64,000 nt of DNA, from the NCBI GenBank assembly GCA_914767715.1, contig OU612066.1, positions 12,219,001 to 12,283,000 on the forward strand, read 5' to 3'. Below the pieces are notes generated by a model that worked only from the letters and a program-made list of their open reading frames with translations, made no database searches and was not told the DNA's origin. Source of the DNA: Membranipora membranacea (lineage: Eukaryota > Bryozoa > Gymnolaemata > Cheilostomatida > Membraniporidae). The translations under genes were made by a program, and so were the position numbers. Each line of letters starts with the position of its first letter. Position 1 is the stretch's first letter. Below, one piece after another: positions 1-9,590 of the stretch.

Positions 1-43
1 GCCAAAGAATTAAATAGATTATAAATTTTATACTATATAATAA
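1..43 (+). promoter_or_regulatory. AT-rich leader of capsid-like gene
   Basis: The 43 bases before the first start codon are almost pure A/T and include a TATA-like run (tactatataataa) directly before the ATG. Compact viral genes often have such short AT-rich leaders. The element probably continues to the left of the window, so its left end cannot be placed. Confidence 0.35.
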
Positions 44-1318
44 ATGAATACTTTTAACATTACACAGCCGATTTTGCAAGACAATAGCATTGAGCGAGAT
101 CAGGTACACGAATATGAACCGGTCACCGGAACAAACCTGAATAATCCTGGTGAGATTAGAATCGTTATTAACCAGGAGGATCTTTATGTTCTGTCTAGTA
201 AAAGTTATCTCACTGTAGAAGGCCAATTAGTGAAAAACGATGGTACCGCATACACTAATGCAAACATGGTATCATTGATTAATAATGGAATAGCTTACCT
301 ATTTAAAAGCGTCCGATATCAGCTTGGTGGACAAGATCTTGAGTATATAAATAATCCGGGACACGCTTCAACCATGATGGGTCTTCTAACTTACCCCGAC
401 GACTATGGTAAATCTAGAGGTCTCAACCAATTGTGGTCCAAGGACACTACAGCTGCAGCTGCTGCAGCTAACTTAGGTTTTGCGGCTCGTCAAGCCTATC
501 TAATACAAAAACCCAATCCAAAAGGTACTTTTAGTATCAAGATTGACCTTAGACATTTGTTTGGCTTTGCCGATGATTATGATAAAGTGTTATACGGTAT
601 AAAGCATCAGCTGACTCTTGTTCGTGATACTAATGATAATGCCGTCTTCAGAGATAATGGAATTGATGCTGGAAAGGTGGTACTGAGCAAGGTTTCTTGG
701 TGGGTACCACATGTAACACCCAGTTTTGAGATGAAAGCTAATCTTAACAAGATTATAGAGGCTAAATCTCAGATCCCTATGATGTTTAGATCACGATGGT
801 GTGATAATATAGCTGTGCCTCAAACCACAAGCTTTACTTGGCGTTTGGGTTCTCGAGGTGATACTGAAAAACCTCGGTATATAATTGTATGCTTTCAGAC
901 GGGTAAAATTGGAAGCCAAGAAGCCAATCCAGCAGTCTTTGATCATGTAAATGTCAAGAGCATACACGCTATGCTTAACAGTGAGCGGTATCCAGAAGTT
1001 GATTACGACGTGGATTTTGCAAAGATGAAGTTTAGTAGAGTTTATGGTGATGCTGCAAGGTTTTATGGAGACTATTACGGTATAAACGAGCTGCTCGCTC
1101 ATCCCAATGTTCTGCCTAGTGAGTACCGCGATCTCTATCCTCTATTTGTGCTTGATGTTAGTAAACAAAATGAAGTACTTAAGAATAGTGTTGCTGATAT
1201 TCAAGTACGTGTGCAATTCAGTGAGAATGTACCAGCTAACACACAAGCGTATGCATTAATCCTATCTGATAAAATGATGTCACTCAAATCTGATGGAAAC
1301 AATCTTAGAGTAGAGTAA
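44..1318 (+). CDS. Double-jelly-roll-type major capsid protein candidate (polinton-like/adinto-like element)
   Basis: This is a single uninterrupted 424-codon frame starting at an ATG in an AT-rich leader. The N-terminal third is rich in beta-strand-like stretches (EIRIVINQEDLYVLSSKSYL at about residues 37-56) with a conserved-looking YQLGGQDLEYINNPG block near residue 92. Proteins of this appearance, placed next to an A32-type ATPase, occur in polinton-like viruses and related insertions in invertebrate genomes. The assignment as capsid rests mainly on that pairing and general resemblance, not on a motif I can prove. At 424 residues it is shorter than typical Maverick/Polinton capsid proteins. 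The next gene lies 37 bases downstream on the same strand behind a hairpin. No stop or frameshift is present, so the copy is either recent, constrained or viral. It could also be a minor structural protein. Confidence 0.6.
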   Translation: MNTFNITQPILQDNSIERDQVHEYEPVTGTNLNNPGEIRIVINQEDLYVLSSKSYLTVEGQLVKNDGTAYTNANMVSLINNGIAYLFKSVRYQLGGQDLEYINNPGHASTMMGLLTYPDDYGKSRGLNQLWSKDTTAAAAAANLGFAARQAYLIQKPNPKGTFSIKIDLRHLFGFADDYDKVLYGIKHQLTLVRDTNDNAVFRDNGIDAGKVVLSKVSWWVPHVTPSFEMKANLNKIIEAKSQIPMMFRSRWCDNIAVPQTTSFTWRLGSRGDTEKPRYIIVCFQTGKIGSQEANPAVFDHVNVKSIHAMLNSERYPEVDYDVDFAKMKFSRVYGDAARFYGDYYGINELLAHPNVLPSEYRDLYPLFVLDVSKQNEVLKNSVADIQVRVQFSENVPANTQAYALILSDKMMSLKSDGNNLRVE

Positions 1319-1326
1319 AATGTTTG

Positions 1327-1353
1327 ATTTTATACGAGAAAATCGTATAAAAT
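1327..1353 (+). terminator. Perfect 11-bp hairpin between capsid-like and ATPase genes
   Basis: The arms at 1327-1337 (ATTTTATACGA) and 1343-1353 (TCGTATAAAAT) are perfectly complementary around a 5-base GAAAA loop. The hairpin starts 8 bases after the capsid-like stop codon and ends 2 bases before the ATPase ATG. Mimiviruses and their virophages end and polyadenylate transcripts at such intergenic hairpins. A similar role here is inference. Confidence 0.5.
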
Positions 1354-1355
1354 AA

Positions 1356-2132
1356 ATGCAGATAGGAAATCTTTCTTGGCAAAATAACAATCATCGTAAT
1401 AACAACGGGTTGTTACCTAAAAGCATTAGAGGAGTAATAGTTGGTAAATCGGGTTGCAGTAAAACTACTTTACTTTGTAATTTACTATTACAACCCGGGT
1501 GGCTTGACTATAACAAACTTATGGTGTATGGTAAAAGTCTCTTTCAACCCGAATATCGTATTATAAAAAACGGTTTTGATCTGGGAATGTCAAAAGATAT
1601 GATATTCAAGGTTCTTAAAAATAGTGACGAAGTAATAAAATCTGGCGTAGATGTCGATGCTTTTTTAGAATATTTTGTTAAAATGAATAAAAATATTAAT
1701 CCAATCCAAGCAAAATTCTTTGAGTCTGGGGATGATGTACCAGATCCAGTAGCGCTGGATCCACATGACAAAAATCTAATGGTTTTTGACGACTTACTAC
1801 TGGAAAAGCAAAATACGTGTGAGCGCTATTATGTACGCGGGCGGCATAGCAATGTTGACTGTTTCTACCTATCACAAAATTATTTTAAACTACCTCGACA
1901 AACCATTCGTGAAAATGCTAATTTTTTCTGCTTATTCCCTCAAGATGCTAAAAATCTAAATCATATACACCAAGATCATGTTGCCGTTGATATGCCTATT
2001 GAAGAATTTAAAAATTTTTGTAAAGAAGGCTGGAAGCAGCCGCATGGCTTTATAACCATAGACCTTTCATCACCAAAACACAATGGACGATATAGACATG
2101 GTTTAGACAAGTTTTACATTCCACATAAATAA
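1356..2132 (+). CDS. A32/FtsK-HerA-type DNA packaging ATPase
   Basis: This 258-residue P-loop ATPase would pump viral DNA into capsids. It has a Walker A-like loop at residues 30-38 (GKSGCSKTT) and a Walker B strand at about 141-146 (LMVFDD). A following GRHSNVD...YLSQ segment at about 162-174 is the sensor-like region typical of A32-type packaging ATPases of polinton-like viruses and virophages. The length fits that family. The residue before the catalytic lysine is serine (S35) where the Walker consensus has glycine; the lysine and the following threonines are kept. It lies directly downstream of the capsid-like gene, which supports a virus-derived morphogenesis pair. The frame is intact, and the ATG is the first one after the preceding hairpin. 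Confidence 0.8.
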   Translation: MQIGNLSWQNNNHRNNNGLLPKSIRGVIVGKSGCSKTTLLCNLLLQPGWLDYNKLMVYGKSLFQPEYRIIKNGFDLGMSKDMIFKVLKNSDEVIKSGVDVDAFLEYFVKMNKNINPIQAKFFESGDDVPDPVALDPHDKNLMVFDDLLLEKQNTCERYYVRGRHSNVDCFYLSQNYFKLPRQTIRENANFFCLFPQDAKNLNHIHQDHVAVDMPIEEFKNFCKEGWKQPHGFITIDLSSPKHNGRYRHGLDKFYIPHK

Positions 2133-2161
2133 TCTTTTATGAGTTTTTAACTCATAAAAGA
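2133..2161. terminator. Perfect 13-bp hairpin between convergent genes
   Basis: The arm TCTTTTATGAGTT (2133-2145) pairs perfectly with 2149-2161 across a 3-base TTT loop. It begins right after the ATPase stop codon. The convergent minus-strand gene ends 19 bases further on, so a single hairpin could serve both transcripts as a bidirectional end signal. Confidence 0.55.
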
Positions 2162-2179
2162 ATATTTGTTAGTAAAGTC

Positions 2180-2479
2180 TTATAATAATAGAGTCTTATT
2201 TATATTATAGATTTTCTCAAAACACACTGTGACATGTGTGGCCAGAACCATCACTTTTCTTTTGTAGTCCTTCATACATAAACGTTTCAACTCAGATTTA
2301 TTAAGTTTACTAATTCCTGTATAACCCAGGGACTTAGCTCTTGACTTTAACCACCTTACACTTCCTTCTCTAGGTGGCCTTTTGACTCCGCTTACCTTAA
2401 TCGGTATTCCTTTGTTGGTATATCCAACAATATTTTTGACAGCTTTTACTGACTGGTTAGCTTTGTACATTCTTTCCAT
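2180..2479 (-). CDS. Small basic SAP/HeH-like protein of the viral cassette
   Basis: This is a 99-residue frame convergent with the ATPase gene. Residues 36-75 are strongly basic, and a helix-turn-helix-like stretch (LKSRAKSLGYTGISKLNKSE, about 44-63) resembles SAP or helix-extension-helix DNA-binding modules. Small basic proteins of this sort accompany capsid genes in polinton-like and adinto-like elements and may condense or bind DNA, but I cannot assign it to a named family. The start ATG is the one shared with the inverted repeat just upstream. No frame damage is visible. Confidence 0.5.
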   Translation of the reverse strand: MERMYKANQSVKAVKNIVGYTNKGIPIKVSGVKRPPREGSVRWLKSRAKSLGYTGISKLNKSELKRLCMKDYKRKVMVLATHVTVCFEKIYNINKTLLL

Positions 2480-2613
2480 TTGTGTTATTTTTTATCTTGC
2501 TAAAGAAAAAATTAATCAATTGTTGTTTTTATAGAAGGGGATTCCCCCTAATTATTTCTAAGTTTCATATGTCAAACATATAAAAATTAACACAAATGGA
2601 AAGAATATACAAA
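2461..2613. repeat. Inverted repeat duplicating the start of the small viral gene
   Basis: The 5' leader and first six codons of the minus-strand gene (2461-2492) recur in opposite orientation at 2582-2613 with only a few differences. The plus-strand copy opens a 35-codon frame beginning MERIYK against MERMYK. The spacer of about 90 bases contains a G-run/C-run palindrome (ggggattccccc). This may be a duplicated gene start, a head-to-head junction of two element copies, or part of a terminal inverted repeat. Confidence 0.55.
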
Positions 2614-2879
2614 ATATCAAAATATCAAAATATAACAAGGGTTATGTACAGCTGCCACAAAGAGCATGCAACTACAGGACAATATTGTGCTGGTTACACT
2701 TGCTAATATACACTTCCCATTTATTATATACCTAGAAACCTTTAAATTGATTTTATTTTTTAAATGATATAAAAAATTTACAATCTTTAATATATTTTAT
2801 GAATTTTGAGATGGAGTGGATTTGAGGGTTTTGGGGAGTGAGCCAAAACTGTCCACTTATAACTACTTATGTGTCTTTG
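2614..2879. other. Spacer without recognised gene
   Basis: AT-rich DNA between the viral cassette and the first CRP copy. I see no supported coding region or element end. Confidence 0.4.
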
Positions 2880-3049
2880 AAGGATTCACAGCGCAGCATT
2901 TCTTTTAACTGTCTGGAAGTAAACTTGCTACTAGTGCAGGAACATTGCAGTGCTGCGCAAAACGGGAAACTTTAGGCTCCTAAAATAAGGTTGGCTGGTA
3001 CTGATGATATTCAGTTATAAGTCCAAACACTAGCTTGAGAGCTTTTGAC
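2880..3049 (-). pseudogene. Decayed CRP exon 2 (copy A)
   Basis: The minus-strand acceptor and the first codons (RSKALKLVFGLIT) match exon 2 of the intact CRP genes. The copy then loses the segment carrying the first cysteine, meets a stop near codon 24, and resumes out of frame with a recognisable CAALQCSC stretch and a degraded C-terminus. It is a relic. The DNA around 3290-3400 resembles the 5' flank of copy B, so the whole gene unit was duplicated, but no first exon is convincing. Confidence 0.7.
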
Positions 3050-4164
3050 CTGTAAGTGGAACAACCAATGTGGGATTCATAACACATCAATTTCAGAATG
3101 CAGTTCTGACCTCTGCTGGGACAGTGTAGCAATGAATTAAACCTTAGGTTTAGTTCATTGAGTGTAGTATTGTTAATACAAACCTCGTATAAGCAATCAA
3201 ACTCTACACAAAATAGTAATCTTGCAGGGAATAAACTGTGAAACTCTTCCTGATGTGAGTAAATTTTCTCCGAGCAAATGTATCTTTTCAATATGACTGA
3301 CCATTTCCTCAGCTTTTTACTATTTTTGTCTACAGTGTCATGTTCAACAAGGAAAACCATCATACGTAGATTTGAGGAGGAATAGGATACATAAGCCAGG
3401 GCTGGTGCCAACACGTTAGAATCATATTTCCTCCAGCAGTATGCCATAATATGTGATCATCATAAAATAGATCGTGTAATGTAATAGCCATGCAGTATTA
3501 TGTTAAAATTGAAACAAAAGAATAAGTTTACAGAATTAGTTTTATAAAGTATGCTGGGGTTTCATTTTAGTTTAATTTAAATTCCATAATAAAAGTGTCA
3601 GTCAGTGCCTGGCATAGTGATTACCTCGTTACTACACATTTTCTTGCTAAGGATATTTGATGTCACGACAAAACATATTTAACGCTTTTTACCTGATAAT
3701 AATATTGCAATGCGTATATATCGCTTGATTGTTGTATAAAGATTATTTTTATATTATCTTATTAGGAGTGGAGTGGCAGGCGAAAAAGAGTCAGTCATGT
3801 ATCGGGTATCCCTAAAAAATTGGATACGAGACGTGTAGGGCATTGCATACACGTGAAACTGCACTGCTGAACCTGACTTTTGCATAACTCTGGTAAAACC
3901 CTTTCAAACCCAAAAAAGAATACAGAAAGAACAGCAGTTCAGGCAAATTTTTATATTCTGGTCATCACTGCAAAATCAAAGTGCCATGCTTTTGGAACCA
4001 TATGAAGACTAGTCGGGACCAAATCCAAAAGTAGTTTTTTTATATATCGATAATCACATGAAAATAATTTGTCTTTACAGAGATGAAAATTAACCTAAAC
4101 CTCACTCTACAAGTAGAATGGAGAAGAGTAATTCAGTTTGTTTTTAAACTGTCAACATCAAACA
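3050..4164. other. Intron/5' flank of CRP copy A and spacer
   Basis: A minus-strand open stretch here reads from the decayed CRP exon into its former intron and does not look like an independent gene. The remainder is AT-rich and featureless to me. Confidence 0.4.
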
Positions 4165-4260
4165 AGATGATCACGTAGACTTGGGTTCGATCCTACGTGG
4201 GGAGTTGATTGTACAACTGATGTGATTGAGCCTGAGTGATTAATCAACAAATCTAAACGG
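4165..4260 (+). mobile_element. SINE fragment (tRNA box B-like)
   Basis: A perfect B-box-like GGGTTCGATCC is flanked by a short complementary stem (cacgtag...ctacgtg), as in a tRNA T-arm. No A box is visible upstream, so this is a truncated tRNA-derived element at best. Confidence 0.35.
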
Positions 4261-4341
4261 ATCAGCAGCTAGACAGAAAGATAAACTCGTAATCCACTCA
4301 TATAGCATGACAATGAGCGTTAACAATCATTGTTATTGTTT

Positions 4342-4600
4342 TTAATACTCTCTGCACTGTCCGTAGTCGTTACATCTCGCCCAGCATTCTCCTCCAACTG
4401 TCCAGAAGTATACTTTGCTTGTTGGGCAGAAACATTCCAGTGCAGCGCAGCAATTAGAAGGCCCATTCACCCCATCAGCGTAAAACTTGTAAGGTCAAGG
4501 GCAATACGTAGGAGCCGGCAGCCATGATGCAGATGATTGGCTGAAACTGATGATACTCAGCAGCGCAATCAGTCCAAACACGAGCGTAAGAGTTTTTGAC
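4342..4600 (-). pseudogene. CRP copy B, full exon 2 with one internal TGA
   Basis: The minus-strand exon 2 starts after an AG acceptor and has the expected signal-peptide-like N-terminus. All eight cysteine codons keep the family spacing (C-x16-CC-x4-C-x-C-x13-C-x3-C-x5-C), and a TAA ends it at 4342-4344. One in-frame TGA lies just after the first cysteine, at the codon that is serine (TCA) in the intact genes. Everything after the stop remains open. A possible first exon lies at 5639-5651 but its donor seems to have lost a G. It is most simply a young pseudogene. Confidence 0.7.
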
Positions 4601-4984
4601 CTACAAGTGGAACAATCAAGTCATATGATAATTTTACAACACATGATAAACAGAGTATCAAAATTTCGAAATAGTGCTCTGTTATAAAATTATCTGATGG
4701 AGTCATTATACCCAAATGTCCAATACTGCAATAAATTTCCCAGCACAGTTTGAGATTTGAAATTTAAATTCAAATGAGGAAAGTTTTTAAAACAATGCTT
4801 TGCTGCCAAAATATTATGCAGTTAGGTGTTGTAAGGTTGAAGGGGGCACTAAAATCTTTGATAAAATTCAGGTGGTCTTCAAGGGGTCTTATCAGAAGCC
4901 ACAATCTTGAGCACAAGTTCTAAAATATTGGCTACAAATAATGTGCCTCTGATTGTGGGCAGGTCATAGTATACCTGGGACTAA

Positions 4985-5095
4985 AAAATCCAAGTTATAA
5001 ATTGACATCAGCGGGATTGCAAGCTTTGACCCCCAACGATTGAGTGTTAAAAGCCCAGCGCTGTAACCAACTGAGCCACCTGCTAACTCAGTGCG
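4985..5095 (-). mobile_element. tRNA-derived SINE, minus strand
   Basis: Read on the minus strand, an A-box-like TGGCTCAGTTGG is followed after a tRNA-like distance by a degenerate B box (GGGGGTCAAAGC). The cloverleaf is not complete enough for a tRNA gene. Confidence 0.45.
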
Positions 5096-5099
5096 ACTG

Positions 5100-6937
5100 T
5101 ATCCTGATACAACAAGTTCCTAAACTCCATAAAATATAAGTTTGTTAAGGTAAAAGGTTTTAAACTGTACTGGAAGATAGCATAGTTTCGGTTAATCTGC
5201 TTACAGCAAGTCTGCACACTGATCACGTGATATACTATTGCATGTATATCTCTGATCGATAGGGAGTGAATTAATTCACTTAGCTTGAGTGCAGCTGAAA
5301 TTCAGTATTTAGGAGACGTATGGATGATTACCCAAACTTTTGGATATACACTTATCATTTTCTCATTCTTTGTTAAAATATTCTAATTTATATTTAGAAA
5401 ATCTTATATCACCTTTTAACAGATTTAGAATAGCATTTAGCACATGTTTTTGACAAGAAAAGTGACATCGAAACTGTGTATTGCTAGCCTAAGCTCAGAA
5501 GAGAGAACTAATAATGCAGAGCTAGGTAATTCTGTTTCGATCATGTCTGTTTGATAAAATTAAAGTTGTCCTCTTTTTCAGCCAAATGTAGGTGCTCAAT
5601 ATTTGCGACAGAAGCTCTATCGATCAGAGATACACATACTAATAGTGTCATCTCGAAATCAGTGTGGCAAGTCTGTCCGCTCCTAATGATTGACCAAATC
5701 TTCAGCTCAACATATTTATATTTTTCTTGTTGACCATGTCACGTCCAACAAGGATATAGCGAATTGTTTTGATTCGAGGATGTAAAGATTACAAAATTTT
5801 GCGCTGATGCCAAAATTTTGTAATCTGATTTCTTTCATTAGTATATAACATGTGGTAATCCAAAAAAAGTAATTATGTTTTTTGATTCAATTTAATTAAT
5901 TATGATATAAGTGCCAGTTAGAACCTGTCACTGGGATTTCCTTGTGAATACACAGTCTCCATGTAAAAGGAAATTTGACGTCAACATAGAGTTATTTTTC
6001 TACCTCACGATATCACTGCATGGTCAAATAAACTAATTATTAAATTTGGATTGCTTCTATATCTTCATACGGTATTATAAATAATGAATCCTTTCATTTG
6101 CAAACAGGTCAACTGTCTCTCTCAGGGGTAGAAAACACTCTTGTAAATGTGTATTTAGGTGACAAACTACCAATTGTGTTACTTGACAGATTATAATGAG
6201 GGAATATGTTTCGGTAGCCATAATTTGCAAAGCCTGTATCGGAATTGTTATGATTTGTTTCCTTCCCAATGTCTTGCAGTCACTGGAGGATGAAAAAACT
6301 TAGACAGGAACACAATGTGATGGAAATTATTTATATAAAAAGAAATGATTTGAAGAGTATTTTGTATGTCCTTTTGAAAAGATCTCCTAAACTGTTGTGT
6401 CAAGCTTGGGTGAAAATACATGCATTTGTACGTACTTCAGTGTTCTCATGTCCAAATTATTATTGGAAAACATTACTACTGAAGCTTGGAGCATCAAAAA
6501 TTTCCATACCCACAGACCAATGAATTTTATATAGTCAGGCAGTAAATACTGCTGTACAAGTGTGGAACAGTGAAAATATTTAAAGCTCTCCCTTTTGAAA
6601 ACTATGATACCGCTAGTTACGCTTATGGTCAGATCGATGAATTAGTGGTATGGAGTTATCTGTGATGTACAAGCAGAATAAACTGGACTGAAACCTTACC
6701 TTTGATCCTCCCTTAGTGCAATTATCAAGACAGTTCAGAATTCAACATTTCACTGAATTAAGCTCTGTCAGTCAGAGTTGTCATGGTATGCTAAGAGAGG
6801 AGATAAGTCTAATATACAGAACTCAATCTTGTAGTAATCTATATGTGATTGTCTAACAAACTAAAGCATGAGATGCCATAGTACTCACAATCATAAGACC
6901 ATTTTGACAAGAAACACTAGAAATTAAGACAAATCTG
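5100..6937. other. Spacer; upstream flank of CRP copy B
   Basis: The part near 5640-5760 aligns by eye with the 5' flanks of CRP copies A and G. The stretch at 6690-6900 resembles 19070-19260, downstream of another CRP region. An 84-codon frame at 6269-6523 has no recognisable features and no evidence of use. Confidence 0.4.
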
Positions 6938-7171
6938 CTAGCAGATATGTAGTATAGTACTTATAGTATAGTACATAGCGTAGAACGTAGAGTAGAACGT
7001 AGTGTAATATGTAACATAGTGTAATATGTAGCATAGTACGTTGTTGCGTAGTAAGTAGCATAGTTCATATAGCATATTGCGCAGTGTAGAACATAGCACG
7101 GTACATTGAGTGGTACGTAGCGTAGTGGGTTGCGCAGTACATTGTGCAGTATGAAGCGCAGTACGTAGCAA
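6938..7171. repeat. Degenerate roughly 10-bp tandem repeat
   Basis: About 230 bases of imperfect units around a core such as agcatagtac/gtag. The long low-complexity frame on the minus strand is a product of this repeat. Confidence 0.6.
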
Positions 7172-7689
7172 AGTTTGTATATAAATCTAGTGACAGCAGT
7201 AAAGTTCTCAGTCTAGTCTAGAAAATTGATCTTTGGCTCACAATCGGCTATGGCCCAATTTCAACTGATTTCCACTGAACTTCCACTGATAAAGGTACTA
7301 AAAAGTTTGATTGTCCCCCTGTAATGAAAATTGCACATTCTAGTACTATTGTTCCTCTATATTGAATTTAATATAATTACTATGATCCCAATACTGAGTG
7401 AAAATCAGTTCGCACTGGACCACAGGCTATTTTTGTGCCATATATAAGTCAACTGAGAACCCTAGAAAGACATTAAAAGCCTAATTCTTTCATAGTCGCT
7501 TCAAAGTGCCCTCTTTCCTAAATGAAACCAAGTCTATTGCTTCAGTGATATGTGACACAAGATACAAGCACAAATTATTACTCCATTTTGATTATGGCCA
7601 GAATTTACTTCTTATTCAGCTGTCCAGGCATGTCCCATGCTGAAACTTTTTTATTTATCCCTGTATATCAATATGACATGGACTGCAAA

Positions 7690-8000
7690 CATTAACACGA
7701 CTGGCCCTCATGCAATGCGACCTTTATCAGGCAGGAACCAAAGTATTATAGCATTTTGTTCTTGTACTGTCACTTCCATCAATAATTTTACCAGCTTCCA
7801 GATCCTGGTTGTCACAACTATAAAAAAAATAAGTCGGATGTTCCCTATTTTTGCACATTATTCCCACACCAAACTCTAAAATTCAGAAAGCTGTCATACA
7901 AGTTTGATTTCAGCATGATGAACAACAGGAGATTATCTAGATTTTGATTGGAGCGATTATAGATTACGGTTTACAATTGGAGGTATATATAGATTTTTGT
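7690..8000. repeat. Diverged copy of 11965-12235
   Basis: A shared core (ctgtcacttccatcaataattttaccagcttccagatcctggttg, split across lines in both copies) marks a direct duplication. Each copy lies upstream of a CRP locus, so it belongs to the duplicated CRP gene unit. No coding potential is seen. Confidence 0.6.
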
Positions 8001-8424
8001 GGCTAAACCAGCTTTATTTGGTCCGAACTGAAAACTGAAAACAGGTTAAACAACAGGCCAACAAGGCCAGATGTGCATGCCATTATTCAGCTGAGGAAGA
8101 ATGGGTCACATTTTATATATCGAGAATTCTGTCAGTTATCTCCTAAGCAGCGCCGAGTTGGTTCCAATACTTGTGGAAAGGGGACAAGGAGATTCTTGAT
8201 AGGCCACAGAAATTATGTCTCAGGGTTATTTTGCCATAGAATGTTAAAATGAGCGGCTTGCAGCATTAAATTTAACAGAACTAAGTGTTTATCTGGCCAT
8301 TTTTTTTTATAACAGTTTTATTGGCGGTCTATGTCTATTTCATTCCAGTAGCGGAATGTTTTCCTAAATAAATAATGCCTAAAGTATGTCAATGATGTGA
8401 GAAATCTCACCAGCCATCCACATC

Positions 8425-8870
8425 ACCATCACCTACTGCCTACCTATTTTGTTCACTAGTATTTATTCACGAGACAAGAAAGCTCTGAGAAATTTTTTCT
8501 AAGCAAGGCGACAGACTAGGTCTTGATATTGGGGACCTAGATTCAGTCATATCAAAACGTACAAAGAACCTGGCCCTGCGGATAATACATGATGACGAAC
8601 ATTTTTTAAACAATTTTCTTGAGAAACTCCCCTCAGGCAGATATCGCAGCCTTAAATACAGAACTGCCTTGGGTAAAGACTCATTCCTCAGACACTTGAT
8701 TTTGATATTGCAAGATATTTTTCAATCCACTAGAAGTCAGACTTTACTTTACTCATTTTGTTTATGTTTCTTTTTGGTATTCCCTACTCATGTAACAGTA
8801 TAAACACTCAATCTTGCAGCATAGCTAATGTTTGTGACAAAACAAACCAACCAACCAACCAACCTACATT
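8425..8870 (+). mobile_element. 3' end of a LINE (reverse-transcriptase ORF C-terminus)
   Basis: Translated fragments match the C-terminal part of the LINE at 37.3-39.4 kb: [19 protein letters not shown], then after a frameshift RIIHDDEHFLNNFLEKLPSG and a GKDSFLRHL end. A short (aacc)n tail follows at 8845-8866. It is a 5'-truncated dead copy with at least one frameshift. Confidence 0.75.
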
Positions 8871-9515
8871 CGGTAACAATTAATTACAGGCCCCATCACA
8901 AAACCTCGACCCTCCTTAAATTCAACACTACTCTTTGCAGAAAAAGCCTTTTTTATAAATACACCTAAACACATAAATACATCAATGCGTTCTTATTTTT
9001 CCTTTTTTGTTGTTGTTTTCACATGGTCTTACTTTCTTCCTTCATTGATCAGTGTTACATAAAGTTGATAATATTGATTAATGCAATAGAAGAGAAGAGA
9101 AGCTATGAGCATACACATTTTTCCCTCAATGCTCAACAATCACCACAAATAGGAATGTTTCCCGAATATTGCCCAAAAAAGATGATATTCTACTTGAGAG
9201 GTATGAAATAGTTATGTTCATGTCAAATGTCATTTTAAAAGAAAATTGTGTCTTTACAAGACAAATTGCTGTGGCAGGCACTCATTGACACTTTCATTCT
9301 AAAATTTCAATTGAATTTAATTAAAAAAAGCTTTTTCTCAGTTTCTATTTTTGATTTTATTCTGGATGATGTAACATCCTTTTTATAGGTTGATCACATT
9401 CTGTATTCTGTTGGCGGAGATATTACTACATCGATGGCATCATCACTGAATTTTGCAATCTACACATCCTCGAATCTACATGTTTTTATGTTGAGTGTCA
9501 TAATCGTCAAAAAAG

Positions 9516-9522
9516 TATAAAA
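9516..9522 (+). promoter_or_regulatory. TATA box of CRP copy D
   Basis: TATAAAA lies 75 bases upstream of the start codon and is conserved at the same distance in the copy at 14629-14635. A similar TATAA lies upstream of the 13.0 and 17.06 kb first exons. Confidence 0.5.
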
Positions 9523-9590
9523 TGTTGAACAGAAGGAATAGTCAATCATTCTGAGCAGATATATTTGTTAAGAGCACATACACCAGAACC

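Noticed and set aside
2540-2554. NF-kB-like site ggggattcccc
   Set aside because: A single palindromic match in viral or repeat-flank DNA carries no weight without other regulatory context.
2980-3447. Minus-strand 155-codon frame as a gene
   Set aside because: It runs from a former CRP intron through the acceptor into decayed exon 2; only the last about 20 residues match the family.
4330-4527. Plus-strand 65-codon frame
   Set aside because: It is the antisense of CRP copy B, whose conserved cysteine pattern lies on the minus strand.
6269-6523. 84-codon plus-strand gene
   Set aside because: No signal, domain, splice support or homology within the window; typical of chance frames in AT-rich DNA.
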